Counted from the stretch's first letter, positions 35,284 to 44,896 are shown. The stretch is DNA of 64,000 nucleotides from Saliniramus sp050485405 (GCA_050485405.1 JBJHBI010000002.1:88143-152142); one strand, 5' to 3'. The notes: a model not told the origin generated them from the sequence alone. Program-made: numbers and translations.

Positions 35284-36477
35284 TCAGCGCAGGAGCTGGA
35301 GGATCGACTGGTCGTTCTGGATCGCGAGAGCGAGGGCCGACTGGCCGAGCTGCTGCTTCGTCTGCAGAGCCAGGTTGTTGGCGGCTTCCTCGTTCATGTC
35401 CGCCAGGGTCAGACCATCGGCGCCGGCTTTCAGCGTATTGATCATTTCCTTGGTGAAGTTCTCGCGGTTCTCGATGATGGTCTGCGCGGTGCCGAGCTGG
35501 CTCGACAGGCTGCGCAGCTCGCCAACACCACCCTGGAGGTCTTCGAGGAGCGACTCGAGTTCGGTGTTGGAGGCAAACAGGTCGTTCGTGCCCTCTACGG
35601 CGCCAAGGCGTCCAGCGGTCACGTTGCCGAAAGCGGTGCCGTCGGCCTGTTTCGCGCTCACGCTGAAGCTCGTGCGATCATCACCGGTGAGTTCGTTGAA
35701 CACGACCTCCAGCATGTCGCCCATGAGGAGGTTGTTGCCGTTATACCCGGCATCGCGGGCCAGCGCGTTCAACTCGTCACGAAGATCGTTGAAGCTGTTC
35801 TTCAGAGCTTCACGAGCATCGGTGATGGTTACTTCCGCGGCATCCACCGTAGTGGCAGTTCCACCAAAGAGGGCGCCGCCAAACTCGATATCCTCGGCGC
35901 CGCCATTGGAGATCACCAAACCATCAGTGGCATCATACGAAATGGTTGCACCCATTTCATCGAGAAGCTCGCCAAGATTGACGCTTCCCTCAGTCGTAGC
36001 ACGGATTCCATTGATAATTAACTGAGCGCGTTCAGCCTCTGATGCTTCGTCCAAGCCTCCGACGGATACGTTAAATGTTGTTCCGTCAATCGCGATAGTA
36101 CCGGCGACAGGAGAATCGTCAGCTTGCACACCCAAAACAGCGACGTTGCCTTCTCCGGGTTCTATCGCGCCCGGATCCTGCAGCGCCTGACGCACCTGGC
36201 CGATCATGCTCTCCATCGTCTTGGTGATGGCGGAGAGGCCCTTGGAGGCGGCGTCAATGGTCTTCATGCCGTTCTGCATGCCCTGCGTGATCGAGGAGAG
36301 ATCGTTCGCGCGGGAGTTGAGGCCCTGGGCGGTGAAGAAGGCGGCGGCGTCGTCGAGCGGGCCGTTGACCTTCAGGCCGGTGGCCAGCCGATTCTGGGTC
36401 TTCGCGAGCATGTTGGCGGTGCCCTGCAGCGAGAGCAGGTTGGAACGGACGCCGGCGGAAAGGTTGATTTGCGACAT
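35284..36477 (-). CDS. Flagellin 2
   Basis: The 397-residue flagellin is nearly identical to flagellin 1 in the first 95 and last 150 residues but has a different middle (AIEPGEGNVAVLGVQADDSP, then TIAIDGTTFNVSVGGLDEAS). Tandem copies arose by duplication, with the surface-exposed part diverging. ATG 36477 is chosen because the 22-base leader it shares with flagellin 1 sits at the same distance; an upstream in-frame start at 36531 would place that leader inside the gene. Confidence 0.95.
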   Translation of the reverse strand: MSQINLSAGVRSNLLSLQGTANMLAKTQNRLATGLKVNGPLDDAAAFFTAQGLNSRANDLSSITQGMQNGMKTIDAASKGLSAITKTMESMIGQVRQALQDPGAIEPGEGNVAVLGVQADDSPVAGTIAIDGTTFNVSVGGLDEASEAERAQLIINGIRATTEGSVNLGELLDEMGATISYDATDGLVISNGGAEDIEFGGALFGGTATTVDAAEVTITDAREALKNSFNDLRDELNALARDAGYNGNNLLMGDMLEVVFNELTGDDRTSFSVSAKQADGTAFGNVTAGRLGAVEGTNDLFASNTELESLLEDLQGGVGELRSLSSQLGTAQTIIENRENFTKEMINTLKAGADGLTLADMNEEAANNLALQTKQQLGQSALALAIQNDQSILQLLR

Positions 36478-36483
36478 GGAATT

Positions 36484-36505
36484 CTCCCGTTGTCTGACGC
36501 CTCCG
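36484..36505 (-). promoter_or_regulatory. Conserved leader element of flagellin 2 mRNA
   Basis: Identical in all 22 bases to 34870-34891 and at the same distance from the start codon. The sequence on either side differs between the two genes, so the match is not simply a long recent duplication. Upstream TTAAGAAACGCGCAAG lies at 36554-36539. Confidence 0.5.
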
Positions 36506-36623
36506 TCCTGGAGGCAGGTGCCAGAGAACACGGGTTTTCTTGCGCGTTTCTTAAACCAATGCCGGACTAGCGCACCTATCCATGCTACTTGGCCGTATTG
36601 CCGGCTTGTCTTCTTGAACGTGG

Positions 36624-36974
36624 TTAATCATTGCTTTCTTCGTGACCCGGATCGCGCCCGGCGAAGACGACGAAATAGCCGAGCCCGTCATGGGCGGGGA
36701 GGGGGCTCATCCGCGCGATCCAGCCGCGCTTGCGTGCCGCCAGCAATTGCCGCCCCACGGGGAGGAACAGCGTCTCGCCGCCTCCCTCCGGCGGTGGCGA
36801 CAGGCGGATCGCGACGGCGCGGCGCGGCATGAACAGGCTGCGCTCGACGAGTTCCTTCAACGAGGCCTCCGCCTGCGCGGCATTCGCCTCGCGCAGATCG
36901 AGAACGGCCTCGGCATTGCTGATGCCTAGCGAGCCGAGAAGCGCGCCGGTTTGCAGGCCTTCGAAATCGGTCAT
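36624..36974 (-). CDS. Uncharacterised 116-residue protein
   Basis: I do not recognise this protein with certainty. It has no signal peptide or membrane segment. An N-terminal helix-rich part (LREANAAQAEASLKELVERS) is followed by beta-type segments (RRAVAIRLSPPPEGGGETLF and GLGYFVVFAG). The order helix, then strand, glycines and strand is loosely like an Smr domain, but the LDxHG motif is absent. It starts nine bases after homospermidine synthase, so the two are probably co-transcribed. The flagellin 2 promoter lies directly downstream. Confidence 0.6.
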   Translation of the reverse strand: MTDFEGLQTGALLGSLGISNAEAVLDLREANAAQAEASLKELVERSLFMPRRAVAIRLSPPPEGGGETLFLPVGRQLLAARKRGWIARMSPLPAHDGLGYFVVFAGRDPGHEESND

Positions 36975-36983
36975 GCCGGTCCC

Positions 36984-38417
36984 TCAGCGTACGAGAATGT
37001 TGCGGAACTGCCAGGGATCGGCGTGGTCGATATCCTCGGGAAAGAGCCCGCTATGGCTGTCGAGCGGGGTCCAGTCCGTATAGGTGCCGATCACCGGCCC
37101 GAGATAGGGGCGCTGGATTTCGAGGCAGCGCTCGTAATCCATCTCGTCCGCCTCGACGATCCCGGCCTGCGGGTTCTCCAGCGCCCAGACCATGCCGGCG
37201 ATGACGGCGGAGGTCACCTGCATGCCGGTGGCATTCTGATAGGGCGCGATGCGGCGCGTCTCCTCGATGGAGAGCTGCGAGCCGTACCAATAGGCGTTCT
37301 TGCCGTGCCCGTAGAGCAGCACGCCGAGCTCGTCGATCCCGTCGACGATCTCGTGTTCGTCGAGAATGTGAAAGCGCGATTGCTGGTTACCGCCATTGCC
37401 GAACATCTCGTGCAGCGAGAGCACCGCATCGTTGCACGGGTGATAAGCGTAGTGGCAGGTAGGGCGGTAGGCGACCGTGTCGCCCTCGTGCAGGGTGAAA
37501 TAGTCGGCGATCGAGATCGACTCGTTATGGGTGACGAGATAGCCGAACTGTGCCTGCCCCGTCGGCGTCCAGGAGCGCACGCGGGTATCGGCGCCGGGCT
37601 GGAGAAGATAGATCGAGGCCTTGCAGCCGCTCACGTGGTCATGCGCGTTGTCGGGACGCCAGGTCTCGTGCGTGCCCCAGCCGAGCTCCGCCGGCTGTAA
37701 TCCCTCGACGATGAAACCCTCCACCGACCAGGTGTTGACGAACGTGTCGAAGGGTTTGGGATCGCGCGCGCGCTGCGTGTCGCGCTCGGCGATGTGGATG
37801 CCCTTGACGCCGACATCGCGCATCAGCCGCGACCAGCCCTCGCGGCTGGTCGGCTTCTCGAAGGTGAGGCCGATATCATGGGCGATGTTGACGAGCGCCT
37901 GCTTGACGAACCACGAGACCATCCCCGGATTGGCCCCGCAGCAGGATACCGCCGTGGTGCCGCCGGGCGAAAGCCGCCGCGCCTCCATCGTGCGCTCGCG
38001 CAGGGCGTAATTGGTGCGCTCCGCCGGATCCGCGGAGGCATCGAGATAGAGGCCCGGCCACGGCTCGTTGACGGTGTCGATATAGAGTGCGCCGAGCGCC
38101 CGGCAGAGCTCCATCAGATCGCGCGAGGCGGTATCGACGGAGAGATTGACGCAAAAGCCCTGCCCGCCGCCTTCGGTGAGTAGCGGTTCGAGGATCTGCG
38201 TGTAATTCTCGCGCGTGAGGGCCTGATGCACGAAGCGTATGCCGCGATCGTCGAGCATGGCGCGATCCGTATCGACCGGGTCGATGACGGTGAAGCGGCT
38301 CTTGTCGAAGGTGAAGTGCCGCTCGATCAGGGGCAGGATCCCCTTTCCGATCGATCCGAAGCCGATCATCACGATCGGGCCGGTGATCTCGGCATGGACG
38401 GGCCAGGTGGCGGACAT
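36984..38417 (-). CDS. hss: Homospermidine synthase
   Basis: The 477-residue NAD-dependent enzyme makes sym-homospermidine from putrescine and is typical of alphaproteobacteria; its length equals that of the Blastochloris viridis enzyme as I remember it. Visible are the Rossmann motif VMIGFGSIGKGILPLIERHF, FCVNLSVDTASRDLMELCRA, AVSCCGANPGMVSWFVKQAL, THETWRPDNAHDHVSGCKAS and YRPTCHYAYHPCNDAVLSLH. ATG 38417 has GGGGAG six bases upstream. The downstream 116-residue gene follows after nine bases. Confidence 0.94.
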   Translation of the reverse strand: MSATWPVHAEITGPIVMIGFGSIGKGILPLIERHFTFDKSRFTVIDPVDTDRAMLDDRGIRFVHQALTRENYTQILEPLLTEGGGQGFCVNLSVDTASRDLMELCRALGALYIDTVNEPWPGLYLDASADPAERTNYALRERTMEARRLSPGGTTAVSCCGANPGMVSWFVKQALVNIAHDIGLTFEKPTSREGWSRLMRDVGVKGIHIAERDTQRARDPKPFDTFVNTWSVEGFIVEGLQPAELGWGTHETWRPDNAHDHVSGCKASIYLLQPGADTRVRSWTPTGQAQFGYLVTHNESISIADYFTLHEGDTVAYRPTCHYAYHPCNDAVLSLHEMFGNGGNQQSRFHILDEHEIVDGIDELGVLLYGHGKNAYWYGSQLSIEETRRIAPYQNATGMQVTSAVIAGMVWALENPQAGIVEADEMDYERCLEIQRPYLGPVIGTYTDWTPLDSHSGLFPEDIDHADPWQFRNILVR

Positions 38418-38584
38418 GTAGCACTCCCCGAATCGACCGCCGGCCATGTGCGCGGCGTTGAACGGGGGGCACCTTGTGCAATCGCCGCAGCGAGGTCAAT
38501 TCGCCCCGCTGCGGCATATCCCGCGCCAAGCTGTGTCAATGTATGAGTGGACGGAAGTCCTCCCGGCGCCGCAGCGCCCCGGGA

Positions 38585-40744
38585 TCACGCCGCGCGGATC
38601 TGGTCGAGGAAGGCGCGCACCCGCGTGTTCACGAGACCCGCCTGCTCCTGGAGCGAGGCTGCGGTTCGCACGACCTCGTCCGCTGCCTCGTCCGCCGAGG
38701 TGATCATGCCGCGCACATCCGCGATATCCGCGCTGACGTGGGATGCGCCCGAATGGGCGGTGTCGGCGCTCGCGGCGATGGTCTGGGTCGCGGCGGATTG
38801 TTCTTCCACCGCCGCCGAGACGGAGGTCATGGCCGAGGAAATTTCACCGACCTTGCTCTGGATTTCGCCGACGGCGCCGACGGCCTGATCGGTCGCCGCG
38901 CGCATTTCGGCGATCTGGCGGCCGATCTCCTCGGTCGCTTTCGCGGTCTGCGTCGCGAGGCCCTTCACCTCCTGTGCGACGACGGCGAATCCCTTGCCGG
39001 CCTCACCGGCCCGTGCCGCCTCGATCGTCGCGTTCAGGGCGAGCAGGTTCGTCTGGTTGGCGATGTTCTCGATGAGCCCGACGATCTCGCCGATACGCGA
39101 CGCGCATTCGCTCAGGGAGGCGACCACCGCCCCGGTATCCGCCGCAAAGCTGTCCGTTTCCTGCGTGATCTGCGCCGATCGGGCGATCAGCTGCGAAATC
39201 TCCATGATGGAGTTCGACAATTGCTCCGTCGAACTCGCCACATCCGCGACGGAGTGGCTGGCCGTCTGCGCACCCTCGGCGACACGGTCGGAGCCGGCTC
39301 GCGCCCGCTCGGACTGGTCCGCCATGCCGCGCGCGGACCGCGTCAGCGCATCCGCCTGACTGCCGAGCATACCGACGGCTTCGCCGATTGCGGCTTCGAG
39401 ATCGCTCGCGAGAGCGCGCATCGCTTCCGTGCGTGCGGCATTTTGCGCCTGCGCGGCCTCTTCGGCCTCCTGCGCACGCTGTTGCGCATCAGCCTGGACG
39501 CGGTTGCGGATGCCGCCGACCGCCCGGGCGATGTCTCCGATCTCGTCGTTGCGCTCCTCACCGGCGATGTGGCTGACATTGGTGTCCTCCGCGAGGCGGT
39601 GGAGCGTCCCGGTCAGGGCCTTGATCGGGCGCACGATCGAGCGCCCGGTCAGCACGGCCAGAACCAGCGCGCCGCCCAGGATCGACAGGGTGGCGATGAT
39701 GATGCCCTGCGCCGTGGTGACTACGTCGGCGAGCGCTTCGGACGTGGTCTGATCGGTGACGAGGTAGAAATCCCGACCGAGCCACGAGATCGCGCGCTTC
39801 TCCGCAAACCGCGTCGCGCCGTTCTCGTCGGTGAAGGTGAAGGCACCCATCGCCGCCTGTTCGACGGCGGGGCGGTCGAGGGCAGTGAGGGCGCTGCCGC
39901 CTTGCAGGAGCGGGCGGTTCGAGCGCAGCAGGCCGTCCGCGCCGACGAGGTAGCTCTCGCCCGTCTCTCCGAGCCCGTCCCGCGAGGCGGTGCGGACATC
40001 GATCAGGTCGGCGGTGAGGCGATAGACGATCACACCATCGGGAGGCATGCCGTCGAGGCCGTGCGAAAACAAAGGCGTGGCGATGAAGGCGGAGGCGACG
40101 CCGCCTGCGGGTGCATATGCCGCGAAGTCGACGAGTACGACCTCGCCGGATTGCGCCGCGATCGCGGCTTCGAACGCCTCTGCGAGGCCGGTACCGGTGA
40201 TCGTCGGATCGGAGACATCCATGGCGAAATCAGCGTATTTCGCCGCCGTGTAGATGATCTCGCCTTCCTCGGTCAGCACCATGATGTCGGCGTAACCGCG
40301 CTCCTGCATGATGGCGCGAAACGAGCCGTGCACCTCCATATGGCGCCAGGCATACATCGAGCGATTGCCGTCCCCGGTCAGGGCGAGACGCTCCTGCGCC
40401 GTCTGCGGGGTGGTGAAGTAATCCATGAACTCGTCGCGCTGGCTGCCGCCGAGGCGATACGCGGAACGCAGATCCTCGAGGACGATCCGCACGGTGGTGT
40501 TCTCCGACAGGGTGAGGAGATCGCGTGCGGTCGCATCGAGATCGGACTGAAGCGCCTCGCTGCGCGAATCGGCGACGAGAGCGAGACGGTCACGCGTCGC
40601 GTCGACGAGAGCCCCGCGCGCACTCGTATAGGCGTAATATCCGACCGCGGCACAGGAAAGCAGGGCCACCAGACCGATCGTCAAAGTGATCCGCGCCTGC
40701 AAGGTCAGTCGCGCGAAACCTTTGAAAGCAAGCATGGGCCGCAT
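38585..40744 (-). CDS. Methyl-accepting chemotaxis protein
   Basis: The 719-residue receptor has one membrane segment near residues 19-40, a large periplasmic sensor of about 300 residues with a Cache-like fold (AYRLGGSQRDEFMDYFTTPQ, SRDGLGETGESYLVGADGLL), a second membrane segment near 345-370, a HAMP domain and the signalling domain. The conserved hairpin tip is IANQTNLLALNATIEAARAG, followed by EAGKGFAVVAQEVKGLATQT. No C-terminal pentapeptide for CheR is seen. AGGAG precedes ATG 40744. Ligand unknown. Confidence 0.93.
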   Translation of the reverse strand: MRPMLAFKGFARLTLQARITLTIGLVALLSCAAVGYYAYTSARGALVDATRDRLALVADSRSEALQSDLDATARDLLTLSENTTVRIVLEDLRSAYRLGGSQRDEFMDYFTTPQTAQERLALTGDGNRSMYAWRHMEVHGSFRAIMQERGYADIMVLTEEGEIIYTAAKYADFAMDVSDPTITGTGLAEAFEAAIAAQSGEVVLVDFAAYAPAGGVASAFIATPLFSHGLDGMPPDGVIVYRLTADLIDVRTASRDGLGETGESYLVGADGLLRSNRPLLQGGSALTALDRPAVEQAAMGAFTFTDENGATRFAEKRAISWLGRDFYLVTDQTTSEALADVVTTAQGIIIATLSILGGALVLAVLTGRSIVRPIKALTGTLHRLAEDTNVSHIAGEERNDEIGDIARAVGGIRNRVQADAQQRAQEAEEAAQAQNAARTEAMRALASDLEAAIGEAVGMLGSQADALTRSARGMADQSERARAGSDRVAEGAQTASHSVADVASSTEQLSNSIMEISQLIARSAQITQETDSFAADTGAVVASLSECASRIGEIVGLIENIANQTNLLALNATIEAARAGEAGKGFAVVAQEVKGLATQTAKATEEIGRQIAEMRAATDQAVGAVGEIQSKVGEISSAMTSVSAAVEEQSAATQTIAASADTAHSGASHVSADIADVRGMITSADEAADEVVRTAASLQEQAGLVNTRVRAFLDQIRAA

Positions 40745-40919
40745 GGGTAGCTCCTGAAATCCGTCATGATCGCGCAGGGGAACCGGTGTTCTCGCGAGAG
40801 TACGCCGTCGCGCATGGATGCAGCCCGCACTCTCCATGCGCGCTATTCACGGCGGTACTCTTCTCGAAATACCTTCATAAAGCGTAATCACAGCCGCGTT
40901 TTCGGCTCAAACGTGCGAA

Positions 40920-40939
40920 AGCCGGCCCGAAAGCCGGCT
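40920..40939 (-). terminator. Terminator of the L,D-transpeptidase gene
   Basis: On the minus strand AGCCGGC and GCCGGCT form a seven-base stem, followed by TTTCGCACG. It lies 40 bases after the L,D-transpeptidase stop codon. Confidence 0.65.
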
Positions 40940-40979
40940 CTCCTTGATCACAGTGCTATTTTTGATGCGTAGATCGCGC

Positions 40980-42017
40980 TTATTTCACCACGACACGCGC
41001 GCCGACGCGAACCCGTTCGTAGAGGTCGATCACATCCTCGTTCATCATGCGGATGCAGCCGGAGGACATCGCTTGGCCGATCGAGTGCGGTTCATTCGTG
41101 CCATGGATGCGATAGAGCGTGTTGCCGAGATAGAGCGCGCGGGCGCCGAGCGGGTTGTCCGGACCGCCGGCCATGAAGCGCGGCAATTCGGGCTGACGGC
41201 GCCGCATGGATTCGGGCGGGCGCCAATCCGGCCATTGCGCCTTGCGGGTGACGGTCTCCGTCCCGCGCCAGGAGAAGCCGTCGCGCCCGACGCCGACGCC
41301 GTAGCGGATCGCCTTGCCGCCCGGCTGGACGAGATAGAGGAAGCGGCTCGATGTGTCGACGACGATCGTGCCGGCACTGTAGGGGCCGCTGTAATCGACC
41401 GTCGTGCGGCGGAAGCGTTCCGCGACGGGCGTGCCACGCTGGTTGACGCGCGGCGCCGGCGCGCCGGCCTGTACGGAAGCGTTCTGGCGATTGGTCGGGC
41501 GGGCCTGAGGCTGCGGTGCGGCGCTGCGTGCCGTCGCCGTCATGTTCTGATGGCGCACGGTCGGGGGCGTGCGGGCCGAGATGATCCGCGCGGGCATCGC
41601 GTCGTTGGCCGGCAATGCGGCCGGTGCCGAGCGTGCGGCCTGGGGCTGACGCGGCGCGGCGGTCTGCGCGTTGTTGCGGGTCTGGGGAGCGGTACGGGCC
41701 GGTGCCGCCTGACGCGGGGCGTGAGCCTGCGCCTGCGCGGGCTGCGGCGCGACCGCCCGGCGCTGGGCCTGTTGCGGCGGAGGCGGTGCGGCATGCGTAC
41801 GCGGTGTCGGGTCGCGCCCGGTGATCAGCAATTCGAGGAAGCCACCGCCGAGATTGGGCTGGCGGGCCTGCTGATGCTGCTGATGCGCGCCGGGCGGCTG
41901 GTTGTAAGCCCCGCGGCTCTGCGCCGCTGCTTCACCGCCACCGGCGAAACCGCCTGCGGGGAGGATGAGGCAGGCCGCCGCGAGGGCGGACAATGCCTTA
42001 AAGCCTGTCAGTTTCAT
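40980..42017 (-). CDS. Exported L,D-transpeptidase (YkuD)
   Basis: The 345-residue protein has a signal peptide (MKLTGFKALSALAAACLILP), then about 170 residues rich in Ala, Pro and Gln (for example HAAPPPPQQAQRRAVAPQPA), then a C-terminal YkuD domain (residues about 210-345). The catalytic histidine and cysteine are in YRIHGTNEPHSIGQAMSSGC followed by IRMMNED. Such enzymes make 3-3 cross-links in peptidoglycan or attach lipoproteins to it. The long unstructured stretch may span the periplasm. AGAGG precedes ATG 42017. Confidence 0.93.
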   Translation of the reverse strand: MKLTGFKALSALAAACLILPAGGFAGGGEAAAQSRGAYNQPPGAHQQHQQARQPNLGGGFLELLITGRDPTPRTHAAPPPPQQAQRRAVAPQPAQAQAHAPRQAAPARTAPQTRNNAQTAAPRQPQAARSAPAALPANDAMPARIISARTPPTVRHQNMTATARSAAPQPQARPTNRQNASVQAGAPAPRVNQRGTPVAERFRRTTVDYSGPYSAGTIVVDTSSRFLYLVQPGGKAIRYGVGVGRDGFSWRGTETVTRKAQWPDWRPPESMRRRQPELPRFMAGGPDNPLGARALYLGNTLYRIHGTNEPHSIGQAMSSGCIRMMNEDVIDLYERVRVGARVVVK

Positions 42018-42376
42018 GCAATGGACCTCTCGATGTCGGACGCCTGTGATCAACCGGTTTCGACGCGGCCCCGCCGCTTTCGCTCGCCGGCGAAGTGCCT
42101 CGCACGCGGGCCGTTCTGATGCGCCCCGTCGTCAATGACATCGATAAACGCAGAACTGTTTTGAGGATTTCTTGCGTGAGCGCCCGTTCAATGCGCGAAT
42201 TCATCGGTTTGTCGGCATTTTACTGTTATTGGTAAACAAGGACTGTGTGTGGAGGGTGAATACATTCTGAATCGGCGTTGTGCAGCCGCGAAGAAAATTG
42301 CGGTATGTTCACTTTATTATAATCAATTGCCTCCAAGGATGACCGGACACTTCAGGAAAGGGATCGACGGCGCGCC
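42018..42376. other. Divergent intergenic region (359 bases)
   Basis: No gene is seen. The part from about 42200 to 42345 is AT-rich (for example ttttactgttattggtaaac and tcactttattataatcaatt) and probably holds the cheZ promoter; the part near 42020-42130 should hold that of the L,D-transpeptidase. I could not assign a sigma-factor type. Confidence 0.4.
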
Positions 42377-43156
42377 ATGTCACTTGCCCATAAACGCTAT
42401 CGCATCGAAGAAACCCTCGGCCACGATTCGCGCTTCTTCCAGCCGATCGAGTTCCCCGTAACACCGGTCGACATACCGCAGCCCGTCAACGGCGAGGCTA
42501 TGGCCCATGATCCGCGTTTCGAGCAGATCATGAACGCGCTCGACGAGATCAAGCGCTACATGGACCCCGCTCTGCGCAACTCCGCCGATGTGGTGGAAGC
42601 CTATCGCCGCGAGATCGCAGAGGTCTATGCGCTGCGCAACGAACTCGATGCGATGAAGCTCGCCATCACCCAGACCAAGCGCGAAATCGCCTCGCTCTAC
42701 CGCTCCGAGGAGGAGGGCAAGGGCATGCGTCGCGTCGCCGGCGAGCTCGATGCCGTCGTCGGCGCCACGGAGACGGCCACGAGTTCGATCCTGTCGGGGC
42801 TCGAAGACATCGAGGCGGAAGCCAACATGCTGCGCGCGTCGGGCATCGACAGCGGCAACAACGATCATATCGGCGCCATTCTCGATCGCGTGATCAGCAT
42901 GTATGAAGCCTGTAACTTCCAGGATCTCACCGGCCAGCGCATCTCGAAGATCGTCAATGTGCTGAAATTCGTCGAGGAGCGCCTCGACAAGATGATCGGC
43001 GTCTGGGGCGGGCTCGAAGCCTTCAAGGAGATTGCCGAGACACACACCGACGGGCTGCCCTCCCTCGATGACGAGAAGAGCCTGCTCAACGGTCCGAAAC
43101 TCGACGACGATGACGGTCACGTTGATCAGGGCGATATCGACGCGCTGTTCGACTGA
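42377..43156 (+). CDS. cheZ: CheZ-like protein phosphatase
   Basis: The 259-residue protein is mostly alpha-helical with the CheZ active-site motif in EACNFQDLTGQRISKIVNVL (acidic residue replaced by the family's N-F-Q-D arrangement, with the catalytic Gln in LTGQ). It ends in DQGDIDALFD, like the CheY-binding tail of CheZ. It would remove phosphate from CheY and fits the flagellar and chemoreceptor genes nearby. It ends at a strong hairpin shared with ettA. Confidence 0.85.
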   Translation: MSLAHKRYRIEETLGHDSRFFQPIEFPVTPVDIPQPVNGEAMAHDPRFEQIMNALDEIKRYMDPALRNSADVVEAYRREIAEVYALRNELDAMKLAITQTKREIASLYRSEEEGKGMRRVAGELDAVVGATETATSSILSGLEDIEAEANMLRASGIDSGNNDHIGAILDRVISMYEACNFQDLTGQRISKIVNVLKFVEERLDKMIGVWGGLEAFKEIAETHTDGLPSLDDEKSLLNGPKLDDDDGHVDQGDIDALFD

Positions 43157-43193
43157 GACAGCCGGGCACGCCGGCAAACGATCCCGAAACGAG

Positions 43194-43218
43194 AACGGGC
43201 GCCCTTGCGGCGCCCGTT
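43194..43218. terminator. Terminator hairpin between cheZ and ettA
   Basis: AACGGGCGCC and GGCGCCCGTT form a perfect ten-base stem around CTTGC, between two convergent genes. It is followed by TTCGC on the plus strand and preceded by A-rich sequence serving the minus strand. Confidence 0.75.
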
Positions 43219-43243
43219 TCGCATTTCACGGCCGATATCGCGC

Positions 43244-44896
43244 TCAGCGCGTGAATTTCTTGTATTTGATCCGCTTCGGAATCGTCGAATCCGTGCCGAG
43301 CCTGCGCTTTTTGTCTTCCTCGTAATCGGCGAAGTTCCCCTCGAACCATTCCACATGGCTGTCGCCCTCGAAGGCGAGGATGTGGGTGGCGATGCGGTCT
43401 AGGAACCAGCGATCGTGGCTGATGATCACGGCGCAGCCGGCATAATCCTCCAGCGCATCCTCGAGGGCGCGCAGGGTGTCGACGTCGAGGTCGTTGGTCG
43501 GTTCGTCGAGCAGCAGCACATTCGCGCCGCTCTTGAGGATGCGCGCGAGGTGCACGCGGTTGCGCTCGCCGCCCGAGAGCATGCCGACCTTCTTCTGCTG
43601 GTCGCCGCCCTTGAAGTTGAAGGCCGAGCAATAGGCGCGGGAATTCATCTCGCGCTTGCCGAGATAGATGATCTCGTTGCCGCCGGAGACCTCTTCCCAG
43701 ACGGTTTTATTGTCGTCGAGCGCATCGCGCGACTGATCGACATAGCCGAGCTGGACGGTCTCGCCGATCGTGATCGAACCCTCATCCGGCTTTTCCTGGC
43801 CGGTGATCATGCGGAAAAGCGTCGTCTTGCCCGCGCCGTTGGGGCCGATCACGCCGACGATGCCGCCGGGGGGCAGCTTGAAGGAGAGGCCGTCGATGAG
43901 GAGCTTGTCCTCGTAGCCCTTCTTCAGATTGTCGAACTCGATCACGTTGGCGCCGAGCCGCTCGGCGATCGGGATGATGATCTGCGCCGTGGTCGGGCCC
44001 TTGTCCTGCGCCTTCTGCACCAGTTCTTCATAGCGCTGGATACGCGCCTTGGACTTGGTCTGGCGGGCCTTCTGCGAGGCCGAGACCCATTCGCGCTCGC
44101 GCTCGATGGTGCGCTGGCGTGCCTCGTCCTCGCGCGATTCCTGCGCGAGGCGCTTCTGCTTCTGCTCCAGCCAGGAGGTATAGTTGCCCTCGTAGGGGAT
44201 GCCGCGCCCGCGATCGAGCTCGAGGATCCAGCCGGTGACGTTGTCGAGGAAGTAGCGATCGTGGGTCACGATCAGGATCGCGCCGGGATAGGTGCGCAGA
44301 TGGCCTTCGAGCCACGAGACGGTCTCGGCATCGAGGTGGTTGGTCGGTTCGTCGAGGAGCAGCAGATCAGGCTGTTCGAGCAGCAGGCGGCACATGGCCA
44401 CGCGGCGGCGCTCACCACCGGAGAGGTTTTCCACGCCCCAATCGTCGGGAGGGCAGCGCAGGGCGTCCATCGCCTGATCGACCTTGGAATCGAGATCCCA
44501 CAGATCCTTGGCTTCGATCTCGTCCTGGAGCGCCGTCATCTCGTCGGCGGTCTCCTCGGAATAGTTCATGGCGAGTTCGTTGTAGCGCTCGAGAATGGCC
44601 TTGAGCGGCGCGACCCCGAGTTCGACGTTCTCGCGCACGGTCTTGCCGTTGTCGAGCTGCGGCTCCTGCGGCAGATAGCCGACATTCGCGCCCTCGGCGA
44701 CCCAGGCCTCGCCGTTCCATTCCTTGTCGAGCCCGGCCATGATGCGCAGGAGCGTGGACTTGCCCGCGCCGTTGGGCCCGAGCACGCCGATCTTGGCATC
44801 CGGGTAGAAGGACAGATGCACGTTATCCAGCACCTTCTTGCCGCCGGAATAGGTCTTCGAGAGACCCCGCATGTGATAGATGAACTGTCGCGCCAC
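43244..44896 (-). CDS. ettA: Energy-dependent translational throttle protein EttA
   Basis: The 550-residue ABC-F protein has two ABC domains (GPNGAGKSTLLRIMAGLDKE with LSGGERRRVAMCRLLLEQ, and GPNGAGKTTLFRMITGQEKP with LSGGERNRVHLARILKSG) joined by the P-site tRNA interaction motif region. It binds the ribosomal E site and gates the first peptide bond according to energy state. Length and the N-terminus (MARQFIYHMRGLSKTYSGGK) match EttA closely. It is a separate ABC-F from the Uup-like one at 26.7 kb. Confidence 0.95.
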   Translation of the reverse strand: MARQFIYHMRGLSKTYSGGKKVLDNVHLSFYPDAKIGVLGPNGAGKSTLLRIMAGLDKEWNGEAWVAEGANVGYLPQEPQLDNGKTVRENVELGVAPLKAILERYNELAMNYSEETADEMTALQDEIEAKDLWDLDSKVDQAMDALRCPPDDWGVENLSGGERRRVAMCRLLLEQPDLLLLDEPTNHLDAETVSWLEGHLRTYPGAILIVTHDRYFLDNVTGWILELDRGRGIPYEGNYTSWLEQKQKRLAQESREDEARQRTIEREREWVSASQKARQTKSKARIQRYEELVQKAQDKGPTTAQIIIPIAERLGANVIEFDNLKKGYEDKLLIDGLSFKLPPGGIVGVIGPNGAGKTTLFRMITGQEKPDEGSITIGETVQLGYVDQSRDALDDNKTVWEEVSGGNEIIYLGKREMNSRAYCSAFNFKGGDQQKKVGMLSGGERNRVHLARILKSGANVLLLDEPTNDLDVDTLRALEDALEDYAGCAVIISHDRWFLDRIATHILAFEGDSHVEWFEGNFADYEEDKKRRLGTDSTIPKRIKYKKFTR

